From assembly GCF_012985465.1 (NCBI RefSeq), contig NZ_JAAQWN010000004.1, positions 1-64,000 on the forward strand: a stretch of 64,000 bases of DNA. Direction: 5' to 3'. Source of the stretch: Pseudomonas sp. WS 5079. Its GTDB lineage: Bacteria; Pseudomonadota; Gammaproteobacteria; Pseudomonadales; Pseudomonadaceae. Positions within the stretch are counted from its first letter, which is position 1. The number at the start of each line of letters is the position of its first letter. Of the stretch, positions 8,284 to 16,657 are shown piece by piece. The notes under the pieces are model-generated. The model did no database searches and was not told the DNA's origin. It worked only from the letters and a program-made list of their open reading frames with translations. A program made the translations under genes and the position numbers.

Positions 8284-11200
8284 CAGCGCCTCCCGGTACT
8301 GTTGCGGTGACTAACGCCGCCGGGGCGCCATGACACGGCGATCGCACGCTCGGCTACCCCTTCCATTTGCTGCTGTAGGTTCTGCTGCAAAGCTGCGCTG
8401 TCCAACTCCATGCCGTCATTGCTCCGATCCTCAACAGTCAAGGAAACCGGGACGGTGACCTGCACGACCGTCGAGCCCGACCCCATCCCGCCAACCATTT
8501 GCACGCCCAGCGATCCATCTGAACCGCGGGCCAGCGGCATGATCGCCTCCGGGCCAGCCTCACCAGCAACACCGAGGCCGCCATCGGCCATACCAAATGC
8601 AATGGGCTGATTCACAATGCTGTTCGTAAAGGCGCCGCCCTTAGCAAAAAACTGTGCGCCACCGTTCCAGGCCCCGCCCTTCGCCTGCGGGAAGTAAGCG
8701 CTGCCATAGCCTGCCTGTGATGCACCGAGGCTAGAAGAGTTGGCACCGGCCGAACCAGCGGCCATACCATTGCCGCCGCCGAAGTAGCTGCCGACTGCCG
8801 AGACGCCCATCCCCACCAGCCCACTCAGTAGCGAGCTCGCAGCCTGCTGGCTGGCGATCTTGGCCATGTCAGAGATGACGCTGACGGCGAAGCTCTTGAA
8901 GTTGGCTTTGCCCGTCATGGCAAAATCGGCGAGAGCATCCCGGGCCGAGTTGAAGCCCGTGGTGAGCGTGTCATCTGTTGCCCCGGCCACGTTGGCCGCG
9001 TCGGCCTGAATGTTTGCCCATGCGCGCTTGGCGCCATTGCGGTAGTCCCTCTGTGCCTCCATCCGTGCGTCGAAGCCATCAACCTCCATTTGCAGTTCGC
9101 GGGCCTGATAGTCAGCCAGATCGGCCAGGCGCTGTTGGTAGGCCTCCTGACTGAGCCTGCGGGAAACATCCTCTTGCTGTTCCTCCAGCTGCCGGCGGGA
9201 TTCGGCGTATTTCTGGCGAACCGCGTTCAGCCGGTCGGCCTGCTCTCGGTCGTCATCACCCATGCCTACCCCGGCCACGTCAGCGGTGATCGCGTCCTGG
9301 CGGGTCTGCAGCACAACCTCCATGGCCTTGCGATAGGCGTCTGCACTGTTGCGGCGGATTTCCGCAAGCTTTTTTTCTTCCTCCGCCCGCTTCTGGATGA
9401 CTGGGTCGGCATAGGCCGTGTTGAGGTTCTTGATACCGAGTTCCATCTCGGCGGCACTGATCTTGCCTGCGGCCTGCGCCTTGCGCAGCCCCTGCACGCC
9501 CTCCGACAAATCGCTCAGGCGCTTCTTCTCAGGCAGCGCGCGGTCGATGATCGCATCAAGTGCTTTGATCTCGTCCTTGAGCGACTTGGTGCGGTCCTTG
9601 CTCCCTTCAGTTGCGTCCTTGTTGGCCTTCTTCTGTGACTCGATCGCACTGGCAGCTGACAGGATCGCCTGCCGGTCGGTCTCGGTGAGGTCGACATTGT
9701 CTGCGATGTGCCGGTTGGCGATTTTCATCGCGTCGCCGTTGTCCTGAAGGCCGGCCAACTGTTTCTGCAGAGATTCCAGGTACGTCTGCCCGGCCGTACT
9801 CATTCCGGACTTGGCAGCGTTGTTCGCCTGAGTGGACGAGGTGTTCTGGTCGGTGACGCCAGTGAGCACCCGCAACGTTTCGGCGATCAGGTTGGTGCGT
9901 TGGTCGGCATCGCTGACGGCGCCGGCCTGGGTGATCCATTGCTGAATCGTGGCGGCCGGCAGTTGCAGTCGAGCTGAGACCTCCTGAAGGACAGGTGACA
10001 ATCCCTGGCCAGAAGCACGCGCCTCGTTTAGACGATCGATCAGGCCCTGATACTCGGCCAGTTGCCGGTTGTACTGGCCGTTGGAGTCTCGAGCCGGCGC
10101 GGTAACAACGGCAGAGCGAATCGACTTAGCCAGGTCGCCATAGGCGTCCCTGACCTTGTCAGTGGCATTGACCTGTTCCTGCTGCCATTTGACCAGCGAC
10201 GCTTCGCGCTGGTCCTTGTTGAGCTTTGCGAATTCCTCACGCAGCTGGGCGACCGGCTTTTGCAGATCGTCGAGACTTACTCCGGCCTTGTCGGCGTTGT
10301 CGCGAAGCAGCAGGAAGCTGGCCGCAGCCGTGCCGGCCAACAGCGCCAAGCCCATTGGCCCGCCCAGGGCAGCCAGCAGCCCGCCAGTAGCAGCGCGCGT
10401 CAGGTTCATCTGAGCAATTGCCAGCGCGTCGGTGGACGCCTTGAGCGCAGCCTGACGCGGAATCAGTTGCGTCTGTACCAGCGACAGACGCTGGAGCCCA
10501 GTGGCGGCTGCCACGGAGGCCTGTGCCTGCTGGACCTGCGCTTGTGCGTAGATCCGTTGCGCGTCGGCGGCACGCAGTGCAGCCTGGGCGTTTTGGATCT
10601 CTGCGGCGCGCTGGGCCAGGGCAGCCTTCAGTGCCAGACCGGACTTCGCGACATAGTTGGTCAGTGCGGCTGCGCCCGCGCCCCCCATAGCAACCGCGAC
10701 AAGGTCAACGTTATCAGCTAGAGCGAGCAGGATTCCCGAAAGGCCTGCAACCGCACCCGTCTGCTCTTCCATGCCACCCAAGAACGTCTGGATGGCGTTG
10801 CTGATGTTCACCATCGCGTCCTGCACGCTGGTGGACATTGCGGCGGCTGCCTTGCGATTTACATCAACAGTGCCTAAAAGCCCGGCGTTGATTGCTTCGA
10901 GGGAAAGCTTGCCCTCGACACCCAGCTTGCGTACCTCCTCCGCGCTTTTACCGGTAGCAGTTGCAATGGCCTCGACGATCGTTGGCATAGCGCCTTGGAT
11001 TGCGACCCACCCGTCCGCCTCAACCTTTCCGGTTTGCAATGCCTTTGAATAAGCATCCAGCGCTGAGCCAGCTTTGTCGGCCGCCGCAGCGTTGGTCACC
11101 AGCAGAAAGCTGAAGCTGTCAGTGATATCGAGCGTCTGTTGAGTGTTGAAGCCCAAGCTACGCATCACGTCAGCGGTACGGATGTAGAGCTCTTGAGCCT

Positions 11201-11567
11201 CTGCCAAGGGACGGTAGGTCTCTTGAGCGGTTTGCAGCAGATGCTCCTGCACCAACTGGTACTCGCCCGCGCTACCCGCAGCCGCCCTCATCCGGTCGGA
11301 CATCTGCCCGTAAGCGTCGACCTGCTTAATTATTCCGCCAATGAGGCCAGCGCCAGCCACTGCGGCAAAGGCACCTCGCATGAGAGCGCCAGCGCCCTGG
11401 GCCGCGGCGCCAGTCCTGTCGAAGGCCGTATCGACGTTCGCCAAATTGCGGTCGATCGCCTGAGTGCTGCGCGCCACCACCTGGTCAGCGGTCGCCAGTT
11501 CGCGACGCAGCTGGGCTGTTGTCGCCTCAATCTGAACCAGCATCCCCTGGACTTGTTGGTCGGCCAT
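8283..11567 (-). CDS. Tape measure protein (gpH-type)
   Basis: This is a 1094-aa protein. ATG at 11567 (MADQQVQGMLVQIEATTAQL) is chosen because TTGGAGAAT lies just upstream. The N-terminus is helical; hydrophobic segments occur around residues 80-100 and 390-420 (AALGGPMGLALLAGTAAASF). A long coiled-coil centre follows, then the lambda tape-measure C-terminal motif region (GFNSARDALADFAMTGKANF). It sets tail length and is probably ejected into the host. It follows the assembly chaperone genes, as expected. Confidence 0.92.
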   Translation of the reverse strand: MADQQVQGMLVQIEATTAQLRRELATADQVVARSTQAIDRNLANVDTAFDRTGAAAQGAGALMRGAFAAVAGAGLIGGIIKQVDAYGQMSDRMRAAAGSAGEYQLVQEHLLQTAQETYRPLAEAQELYIRTADVMRSLGFNTQQTLDITDSFSFLLVTNAAAADKAGSALDAYSKALQTGKVEADGWVAIQGAMPTIVEAIATATGKSAEEVRKLGVEGKLSLEAINAGLLGTVDVNRKAAAAMSTSVQDAMVNISNAIQTFLGGMEEQTGAVAGLSGILLALADNVDLVAVAMGGAGAAALTNYVAKSGLALKAALAQRAAEIQNAQAALRAADAQRIYAQAQVQQAQASVAAATGLQRLSLVQTQLIPRQAALKASTDALAIAQMNLTRAATGGLLAALGGPMGLALLAGTAAASFLLLRDNADKAGVSLDDLQKPVAQLREEFAKLNKDQREASLVKWQQEQVNATDKVRDAYGDLAKSIRSAVVTAPARDSNGQYNRQLAEYQGLIDRLNEARASGQGLSPVLQEVSARLQLPAATIQQWITQAGAVSDADQRTNLIAETLRVLTGVTDQNTSSTQANNAAKSGMSTAGQTYLESLQKQLAGLQDNGDAMKIANRHIADNVDLTETDRQAILSAASAIESQKKANKDATEGSKDRTKSLKDEIKALDAIIDRALPEKKRLSDLSEGVQGLRKAQAAGKISAAEMELGIKNLNTAYADPVIQKRAEEEKKLAEIRRNSADAYRKAMEVVLQTRQDAITADVAGVGMGDDDREQADRLNAVRQKYAESRRQLEEQQEDVSRRLSQEAYQQRLADLADYQARELQMEVDGFDARMEAQRDYRNGAKRAWANIQADAANVAGATDDTLTTGFNSARDALADFAMTGKANFKSFAVSVISDMAKIASQQAASSLLSGLVGMGVSAVGSYFGGGNGMAAGSAGANSSSLGASQAGYGSAYFPQAKGGAWNGGAQFFAKGGAFTNSIVNQPIAFGMADGGLGVAGEAGPEAIMPLARGSDGSLGVQMVGGMGSGSTVVQVTVPVSLTVEDRSNDGMELDSAALQQNLQQQMEGVAERAIAVSWRPGGVSHRNSTGRR

Positions 11568-11583
11568 GCAATTCTCCAAGCAC

Positions 11584-11605
11584 AAAAAAACCGCACAAAG
11601 GCGGT
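11584..11605 (-). terminator. Hairpin with T-run upstream of tape measure gene
   Basis: On the minus strand GCGGT... reads as ACCGC-CTTTGT-GCGGT followed by seven T, then GTGCTTGGAGAAT and the tape-measure start. It probably tunes transcription between the chaperone and tape-measure genes. Confidence 0.55.
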
Positions 11606-11608
11606 CAC

Positions 11609-11845
11609 TTACTCTTCACGACGCCCGCGCAGGAAGGCTTTCAGCCTATCTCCCACGCTTTCACGCTTGCGTGGGGCAGTCTTCTGGGCGCCGGTTTGCG
11701 CCTGACCCCGCCCAGTCCAGTCAAGGCGCGCATCGAGCGCGAGCATGATTTGCGGAATCGGGGTGCGCCAGGCGGTGTCAGGCGGCCAGCCAAGCCAGCC
11801 AGTAGCGACGCCGAACAGGTAGTCGACGTAGCTACCGTTCTTCAC
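11609..11845 (-). CDS. Tail assembly chaperone, second component
   Basis: This is a 78-aa protein with GTG at 11845 overlapping the stop of the upstream chaperone gene (GTGA). The motif GWPPDTAWRTPIPQIMLALD is typical of the small second chaperone gene before the tape measure in Pseudomonas siphophages. In lambda the equivalent T region is made by a -1 frameshift from G. Here the two frames overlap directly, so coupled reinitiation or a frameshift is possible; no clear slippery heptamer was identified. The C-terminal end is basic. Confidence 0.7.
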   Translation of the reverse strand: MKNGSYVDYLFGVATGWLGWPPDTAWRTPIPQIMLALDARLDWTGRGQAQTGAQKTAPRKRESVGDRLKAFLRGRREE

Positions 11846-12186
11846 TGCGCTGTGCTGTCCGCCTCGTCCTTTCCCCGGCTGGCTACGCTCGGTGGCACCG
11901 GATTGAGCAGGACGGTGATGAACTCCGTCAGTTGGGCCGACACCTTGGCCACGCCGGTGTGAAAAACTTCACCAGCGATAACCGCATGCTGATCCGGCTT
12001 TAGGTCGGCGCCCGCAACCAGAATATCGGCGCAGGCAGCGATGCTCATCAGCCGCATGGCTTCCAGAGCACCACGTAACCCGCCAAAGCGGGTTTCGATT
12101 CGCAGGGCTGCGTCAAGGGTGGGCTTGAGGGTGTAACTGCGGGCACCGATCACCAGCGTGATGGTGCCGTGTAAGGCTTCGCTCAT
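11842..12186 (-). CDS. Tail assembly chaperone (gpG-like)
   Basis: This 114-aa protein lies between the tail tube and tape measure genes. It contains YTLKPTLDAALRIETRFGG, a pattern common to gene-transfer-agent gp10-like tail chaperones. Such proteins coat the tape measure before tube polymerisation and are absent from the virion. Its stop overlaps the start of the next small gene. Confidence 0.75.
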   Translation of the reverse strand: MSEALHGTITLVIGARSYTLKPTLDAALRIETRFGGLRGALEAMRLMSIAACADILVAGADLKPDQHAVIAGEVFHTGVAKVSAQLTEFITVLLNPVPPSVASRGKDEADSTAQ

Positions 12187-12227
12187 TCCAGATTCTCACG
12201 GTCGAGACGGGGGCAAGCCCCCATCAT

Positions 12228-12728
12228 TCAAGGGGCAGCTGGGCCGGCCAGGATTTCGAGGATTGCGGTGTTGATGGCGAGCGTCACGTTGCGGCGTACG
12301 ACGTTGTCGGCTGCGCCTGGCGCGACTGTGTTGTTCATCACCTTCACGCCAAAGTAGAACGTAGTAGGCAGAACCACAGGGGTGGCACCCGGATCGCCAT
12401 CGTTCAGCGTAACCTTGATGTTGTAGTTGCCCTTGCTACGGTCTTTATGCGCGACCGCAACCGCCTTCTGCCCGGCGTCGCCATTGTCCAAACCGACAGT
12501 CACGGTCATGTTGCCTGCATCGGCAGTGCCCTTGTACTTGCGCACACGGCCATCGCTCAGCGCAGTGAAGTTCACGGCGCTGAAGGTATCGCCGAACTCG
12601 CCAAGGTCCTCGATCTCGCCAACATCGACGTAAGTATCTGCCTTGTATTCAGCTTCTGTGTCAGCCGCGCTTTTACTGCCGATAGCAAGTCGGCAGCCGG
12701 CGGCTGTGTTGAGGTTGTCTTCGGCCAT
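12228..12728 (-). CDS. Major tail (tube) protein
   Basis: This 166-aa protein begins MAEDNLNTAAGCRLAIGSK. It contains VGEIEDLGEFGDTFSAVNFT and KYKGTADAGNMTVTVGLD, patterns of siphophage tail tube subunits. The N-terminal segment and the VALDNG-type beta strands build the stacked hexameric tube. It follows the tail-completion genes and precedes the chaperones, the standard order. Confidence 0.85.
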   Translation of the reverse strand: MAEDNLNTAAGCRLAIGSKSAADTEAEYKADTYVDVGEIEDLGEFGDTFSAVNFTALSDGRVRKYKGTADAGNMTVTVGLDNGDAGQKAVAVAHKDRSKGNYNIKVTLNDGDPGATPVVLPTTFYFGVKVMNNTVAPGAADNVVRRNVTLAINTAILEILAGPAAP

Positions 12729-12784
12729 GGGGGTTCCTCCAAGGGCACATTGGATAAAGCCGCAGGGCGGCCGGGGTGTTGGAT

Positions 12785-13171
12785 TTAGTAGGTGGTGATA
12801 ACGCGGACCGTGACCGATCCCTGGTACGTGACGCCGTCAGCATCGCGCTGAGCGTCGGCCTGCTCGACCCTGACCGATACGGCCCGGCCCACAGTCAACG
12901 GCAAGCGGCGCTCGTCCAGGGCGACTACAACCTCACCGATGATTCCTTTAACTTCTGCCTGGCCGATGGCATCCGACCAAACCGATAGGTAGATCAGACG
13001 CTGCTGCCGCTTCCTCCCGGCAATGGGTGAGATGTTGGTGGATATCTCCCTGTCGAACGAAACGTACGGCATGGGCGCGTCCAGGGGCGCGCCGTCATGA
13101 ACTGGGCACGACACTTCGGCCTCCAGCCGAGCGAACATTGCTTCCTGCAATGCAACAGACGGATCAGACAT
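12785..13171 (-). CDS. Tail completion protein (DUF3168)
   Basis: This 128-aa protein matches the DUF3168 pattern: an N-terminal LQEAMFARLEA helix, then PYVSFDRE, LIYLSVWSD and VRVITTY at the end. These proteins form the tail terminator ring that joins tail to head. It overlaps the upstream gp10-like gene by eight bases. Confidence 0.8.
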   Translation of the reverse strand: MSDPSVALQEAMFARLEAEVSCPVHDGAPLDAPMPYVSFDREISTNISPIAGRKRQQRLIYLSVWSDAIGQAEVKGIIGEVVVALDERRLPLTVGRAVSVRVEQADAQRDADGVTYQGSVTVRVITTY

Positions 13172-13739
13172 ATCCTTCGCCTCTGCTTGCCTTGATCAGC
13201 GTTCGACTGATCGCAGCCTCAATTTCTGCAATGACGAACTCGCGGTTCACGTCCATTGCAGGCCGCAGCCAGGGGTGCGCTGGTCGGGCCGGGATATCCG
13301 GGTATTTACCGAAGAACGTGGCTCCGTCCGACTTGTTCTTTGTGTCCCTTGCACGCAATGCATTGCGCCGGCCACCCATCTTTGACTTGTCACGGTTGTT
13401 GGTATGCCCGCCAATAGAGTTTCGGTCGGCTCGTCGATACAGGGTGCCGTTGTAACCTTTGGTTCCGTACTCAATGAATCGCAAATAGAAAAATCGCTGA
13501 TTATCCCGTTTGCCTCGAATCCCGATCTGGGCATCCAGGCCGCTTTTCGACACGAAAGCCTTAAGTGCAGCAGCGGCCTCGCCAGTGTCCTTTGGAATCA
13601 ACTGCTGCATGGTGCCGAGGATACGGTCGGCACATTTCTGCATGGTCGGCCGCAGCTCGTTTTCCATGGTCGCGTGGATATTTCGCAGGGTTCGGCGCAA
13701 CTTGAAGTCGCCGGACATGCGGGAGCGGCGGACAGCCAT
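13164..13739 (-). CDS. HK97 gp10-family virion protein
   Basis: This 191-aa basic protein has the HK97-gp10-like core: CADRILGTMQQLIPKDTGEA, FYLRFIEYGTKG and ARPAHPWLRPAMD. Members take part in head-tail joining or tail completion. It lies between the head-closure genes and the DUF3168 gene, the usual position. Confidence 0.82.
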   Translation of the reverse strand: MAVRRSRMSGDFKLRRTLRNIHATMENELRPTMQKCADRILGTMQQLIPKDTGEAAAALKAFVSKSGLDAQIGIRGKRDNQRFFYLRFIEYGTKGYNGTLYRRADRNSIGGHTNNRDKSKMGGRRNALRARDTKNKSDGATFFGKYPDIPARPAHPWLRPAMDVNREFVIAEIEAAISRTLIKASRGEGYV

Positions 13740-13742
13740 GGC

Positions 13743-13913
13743 CTACTCCTTGGCCCTGGCCGGCTTTTCAGTTGTGGGCGCTGCTTCGGGTGCAGGCTCC
13801 ACCAGGCCGCGCGCGACAAGATCGGCGCCGAGTTTGGCGTCGACCACAAAATCTTCACCCTTCTCCCGGTCGCCAGTGGCGCCGGACAGGGTGCCCAGGG
13901 CAATTACTTTCAT
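13743..13913 (-). CDS. Small head-tail region protein
   Basis: This 56-aa frame starts at ATG 13913 (MKVIALGTLSGATGDREKG), with AGGTGGATC upstream, and fits neatly between its neighbours with short gaps. The segment FVVDAKLGADLVARGLVEP resembles the small protein at 14554-14757, so the two may share a fold. The C-terminus is Ala/Pro/Glu-rich. Function is unknown; it is probably a minor head or joining protein. Confidence 0.65.
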   Translation of the reverse strand: MKVIALGTLSGATGDREKGEDFVVDAKLGADLVARGLVEPAPEAAPTTEKPARAKE

Positions 13914-13922
13914 GATCCACCT

Positions 13923-14255
13923 CTATGGGTTGGGTACGTTGGAACACGGCAGCCGGAGCATGGTGTTCTCGTTGTCGATCAGCACAGCGCCGATCAGGTA
14001 GGTGGTGGTGATTCCTTTTGCCGTATGCACCAGGCGGTTGCCGGCCACCGCGTCAGCCCTGGGGCGAATGCGGATTTCGGCGATGATTACCGCCGTAAGC
14101 CTTTCAGCAACAGGGGCAATGCGGCCTGTCGGCATAGTGATCTCAGCCCACAGCTTGCCGACTTCGACCCAGGTGACATCGGAGCCGCCTGATTTGTTCT
14201 TGGTCAGCACCGGCCTGAACATGGTGCAGCGGTGACGCATTGGGCCTGCTCTCAT
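13923..14255 (-). CDS. Head closure / head-tail adaptor protein
   Basis: This 110-aa protein is of the SPP1 gp16-like head-tail adaptor type. It begins MRAGPMRHRCTMFRPV, then has WVEVGKLWAEITMPTGR and TYLIGAVLID. These proteins close the portal after DNA packaging and offer the tail docking surface. The ATG directly abuts the stop of the connector gene. Confidence 0.8.
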   Translation of the reverse strand: MRAGPMRHRCTMFRPVLTKNKSGGSDVTWVEVGKLWAEITMPTGRIAPVAERLTAVIIAEIRIRPRADAVAGNRLVHTAKGITTTYLIGAVLIDNENTMLRLPCSNVPNP

Positions 14256-14554
14256 CAGAAACGCTTCCTTGGCCAGAGAAGACGATCAACAGCCATAGGG
14301 ACTGCCGATGAAATGGTGCCGATCACGACAGCCTCCCGATTGGCATACCAGTGGCCGACCAGCAGCAGCACTGCCTGCTCAACATCCGGGGTAAAACCCA
14401 TCTGCTCTGGTCCGGCCGGTGCTCCCTCGACCAGCTCCCGGTCACAGTGCATTGCGACATGGGACTTGGCGGCCGCGAAGTAACCGGTGATGAGCGCATC
14501 TTCCTCGTCGCCGTCCACCTTCAGGTGGAGCTTCACGCGCGCCAGGTCGATCAT
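14255..14554 (-). CDS. Head-tail connector (gp6-like)
   Basis: This 99-aa protein begins MIDLARVKLHLKVDGDEED, the classic start of the HK97 gp6/SPP1 gp15-like connector family. It also has the helix EQAVLLLVGHWYANREAVV. It forms the ring under the portal. It is in a tight operon with flanking genes, sharing one base with the upstream small gene. Confidence 0.86.
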   Translation of the reverse strand: MIDLARVKLHLKVDGDEEDALITGYFAAAKSHVAMHCDRELVEGAPAGPEQMGFTPDVEQAVLLLVGHWYANREAVVIGTISSAVPMAVDRLLWPRKRF

Positions 14555-14757
14555 TACTTGGTCTCGTCGGGCTTAGATTGCTTATTGGTCTTGGGTGTGG
14601 AGCCTTCCTTGTCGAGTGCAGCCAAACCCTTTCCGATCAAGCGATGAGCGTATTCCTCATCTTCCAGGTCGAGAACCTCGCCGGCGGATACTCGGCCGTT
14701 GTTCACCTTGACCTTGTCAGGGTCCCCTTCGAAGCCCCACAGAACTTTGATTTTCAT
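14554..14757 (-). CDS. Small capsid-region protein
   Basis: This is a 67-aa protein. ATG at 14757 (MKIKVLWGFEGDPDKVKV) has TGGAGAAGG upstream. The motif YAHRLIGKGLAALDKEGS resembles part of the 56-aa protein at 13743-13913. The C-terminus is Lys/Thr/Ser-rich. It sits directly after the major capsid gene, where some phages have a head-tail joining or decoration protein. The assignment is positional. Confidence 0.65.
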   Translation of the reverse strand: MKIKVLWGFEGDPDKVKVNNGRVSAGEVLDLEDEEYAHRLIGKGLAALDKEGSTPKTNKQSKPDETK

Positions 14758-14769
14758 AACCTTCTCCAC

Positions 14770-14792
14770 AAAAAAAGGGGCCGTAAGGCCCC
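14770..14792 (-). terminator. Hairpin with T-run after capsid gene
   Basis: On the minus strand GGGGCC-TTAC-GGCCCC is followed by seven T, then GTGGAGAAGG and the next start. It is the strongest of the four hairpins of this kind. It could lower expression of joining genes relative to capsid. Confidence 0.7.
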
Positions 14793-14810
14793 GGGATCAA
14801 TTCGACACAA

Positions 14811-16019
14811 TCAAGCCTGAGGCTTGAAGCGGCCCTTCACGAACGCGTAAGGGCGGCGCACCGCCAGACCCAAACGCTCCTCGACCAAGATGGCGCGCTT
14901 GTTCTTGATGAAGTCGTCGTTGATCATGCCGACCTTGATGGTGAACGCCATGCGGTCATAGATCCGTGCGCCCTGGGCGAAAGAGCCCGTCAGGAACTCG
15001 CCACCGGTGGTGGTGCCATCGCCTTCGTCCATGCTGTCGGAAGCCACAATTGGGCGGCCCCACAGGATCGGAGTAACCAGGCCCTGCAGGTTGGCAAACA
15101 GGTAACGGTTCTCGCCGTCCTTCTCCAACTCGATGTTCATCCAATCCAGATCGGTCATCACTACGGCATCAGCAGAACGCTTGGATTGCTTGCCGACCTG
15201 ATACAAGGCCCGGCGGACCGTGTCGATAGCGGTATCATTCGCCTTGCTCAAGGCAGCGTTGAACGCTGTCGCCTGAGTCATGATGCCGTTCATGTTCTTG
15301 CCGATGCCATCGCCCTTGAGGATTTGGCCTTCTTTCTTCAGCTTCAGGTCATAGCGCAGCAGCTCCTGAATGTAGCTGTAGAGCTGCGGCACGTCGTCCA
15401 GGGCTTCGTCGGTTACCGGCATCCAAACCGCGATCTTCTTGATGGTGTCGGTGGCTTCTTCGAAGGTCACGTCGCTGGAAGGCTTCGCTTCACCCTCACC
15501 GACCATGCCTGCGCCCAGGGTGTGGAGCAGTTCCTTGAAGTAAGTGAAGGTGGTGCCGGTAACTGGCGTCGACGGAATCAAGTCCTGGATAACCAGGTTC
15601 TGCCGTGGCTTGTCCTGAATGACTGGGTCGTACTGAGGAGCAACCAGACCGGCGCTGGTCACCTTGGCCTCGGACATGGTCGCCATGGCCGATTTGGTTA
15701 CTTCGATTTCGGCGCGGTCCTGCTTCTTATCGAGCAGCGCTTTGTAATCGTCGTTGCCTTTAACGAAGTCAATGAAGCCCTTCTGCTCGCCGCCCGGGGA
15801 ACGCAGACGAACACCCTTTTCTTCGAGCTTCTGCACCTGCTCGATAACGCGCTCGATCTCACCCTTTTGGTTTTCGATCTGAGACTTAATGTCCTTGGTT
15901 GCAGCGTTGCCCTTTTCGAGCTCCGCCGACACATGGTCATATTTCTGTTGCAGCCCTCCGAAGCCCTCGGAGAGTTGTTTTTCCAGGGCTTCGCGAATTT
16001 CTTTAACATCAGCGGTCAT
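14811..16019 (-). CDS. Major capsid protein (HK97 fold)
   Basis: This is a 402-aa protein. The first ~100 residues are a charged coiled coil (the delta/scaffold domain). The mature part contains TSAGLVAPQYDPVIQDKPRQ, then a P/A-domain region with KKIAVWMPVTDEALDD and KEGQILKGDGIGKNMNGIM. These are standard HK97-type features. The prohead protease encoded just upstream would remove the delta domain. The ATG overlaps the protease stop by four bases. Confidence 0.92.
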   Translation of the reverse strand: MTADVKEIREALEKQLSEGFGGLQQKYDHVSAELEKGNAATKDIKSQIENQKGEIERVIEQVQKLEEKGVRLRSPGGEQKGFIDFVKGNDDYKALLDKKQDRAEIEVTKSAMATMSEAKVTSAGLVAPQYDPVIQDKPRQNLVIQDLIPSTPVTGTTFTYFKELLHTLGAGMVGEGEAKPSSDVTFEEATDTIKKIAVWMPVTDEALDDVPQLYSYIQELLRYDLKLKKEGQILKGDGIGKNMNGIMTQATAFNAALSKANDTAIDTVRRALYQVGKQSKRSADAVVMTDLDWMNIELEKDGENRYLFANLQGLVTPILWGRPIVASDSMDEGDGTTTGGEFLTGSFAQGARIYDRMAFTIKVGMINDDFIKNKRAILVEERLGLAVRRPYAFVKGRFKPQA

Positions 16020-16657
16020 GGCTGAACTCCAAATTGGTTTTTGAACAGGTTGGATATTTCTTTCAGCTCATCCACGATCGCCGTGGCCGCCGTCCCACCA
16101 TCACGGTGTACGGCGGAATAGCCGAGCGAGGCGACTGCTGCCGCCTCCTTTTGCGAGAGCCCCATGCGTTCGCGCAGGGCTGCTTCAAAAAGTCTGATAT
16201 CCGACTTCACGTCGGTAACCTTTGCCTCTGGGTTCATGCCGAAAGGCACGATTGAGGCTTCCCACAGTTCAGCAGCACTGATCAGCCGCACAGTGCGACC
16301 ATCACGCTCTTCAAACGTGGCTTTGATGGTGTTGAAGCCGATGGACATACTGTCCAGCGTCTCTTCCTTCATGAGCTCGTATGCGTCACGCGCATAGCTC
16401 ACGGCCAGGTTGATCTTGCCTTTGAGGTAAAGGCCATGATCGTCTTGGGTGAACGCCGCAGAGCCCACTAGCCGGGTCAGATCATGGAACAGCGCCAGTT
16501 TCAGGCGTCCCCCGCGAGTCGTCTTCACCTTCGTGAATGCGCCGGGCAGGATCACGTCGTCACCCAGATCAATGTTATTGAACACCGCGGCATAGCCTTC
16601 AAAGTTGCCCGCGTCGTCCATTCCTTTCAGCTCAAACGGGACTTCAATCTTTGACAT
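16016..16657 (-). CDS. Prohead maturation protease (HK97 family, U35)
   Basis: This is a 213-aa protein. ATG at 16657 (MSKIEVPFELKG) is preferred to a longer frame that would sit inside the portal gene. The family core includes GYAAVFNNIDLGDDVILPGA, LFHDLTRLVGSA (His of the catalytic set) and SMSIGFNTIKA (nucleophile Ser). It cleaves scaffold and itself during capsid maturation. It lies between portal and capsid, the conserved position. Confidence 0.9.
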   Translation of the reverse strand: MSKIEVPFELKGMDDAGNFEGYAAVFNNIDLGDDVILPGAFTKVKTTRGGRLKLALFHDLTRLVGSAAFTQDDHGLYLKGKINLAVSYARDAYELMKEETLDSMSIGFNTIKATFEERDGRTVRLISAAELWEASIVPFGMNPEAKVTDVKSDIRLFEAALRERMGLSQKEAAAVASLGYSAVHRDGGTAATAIVDELKEISNLFKNQFGVQP

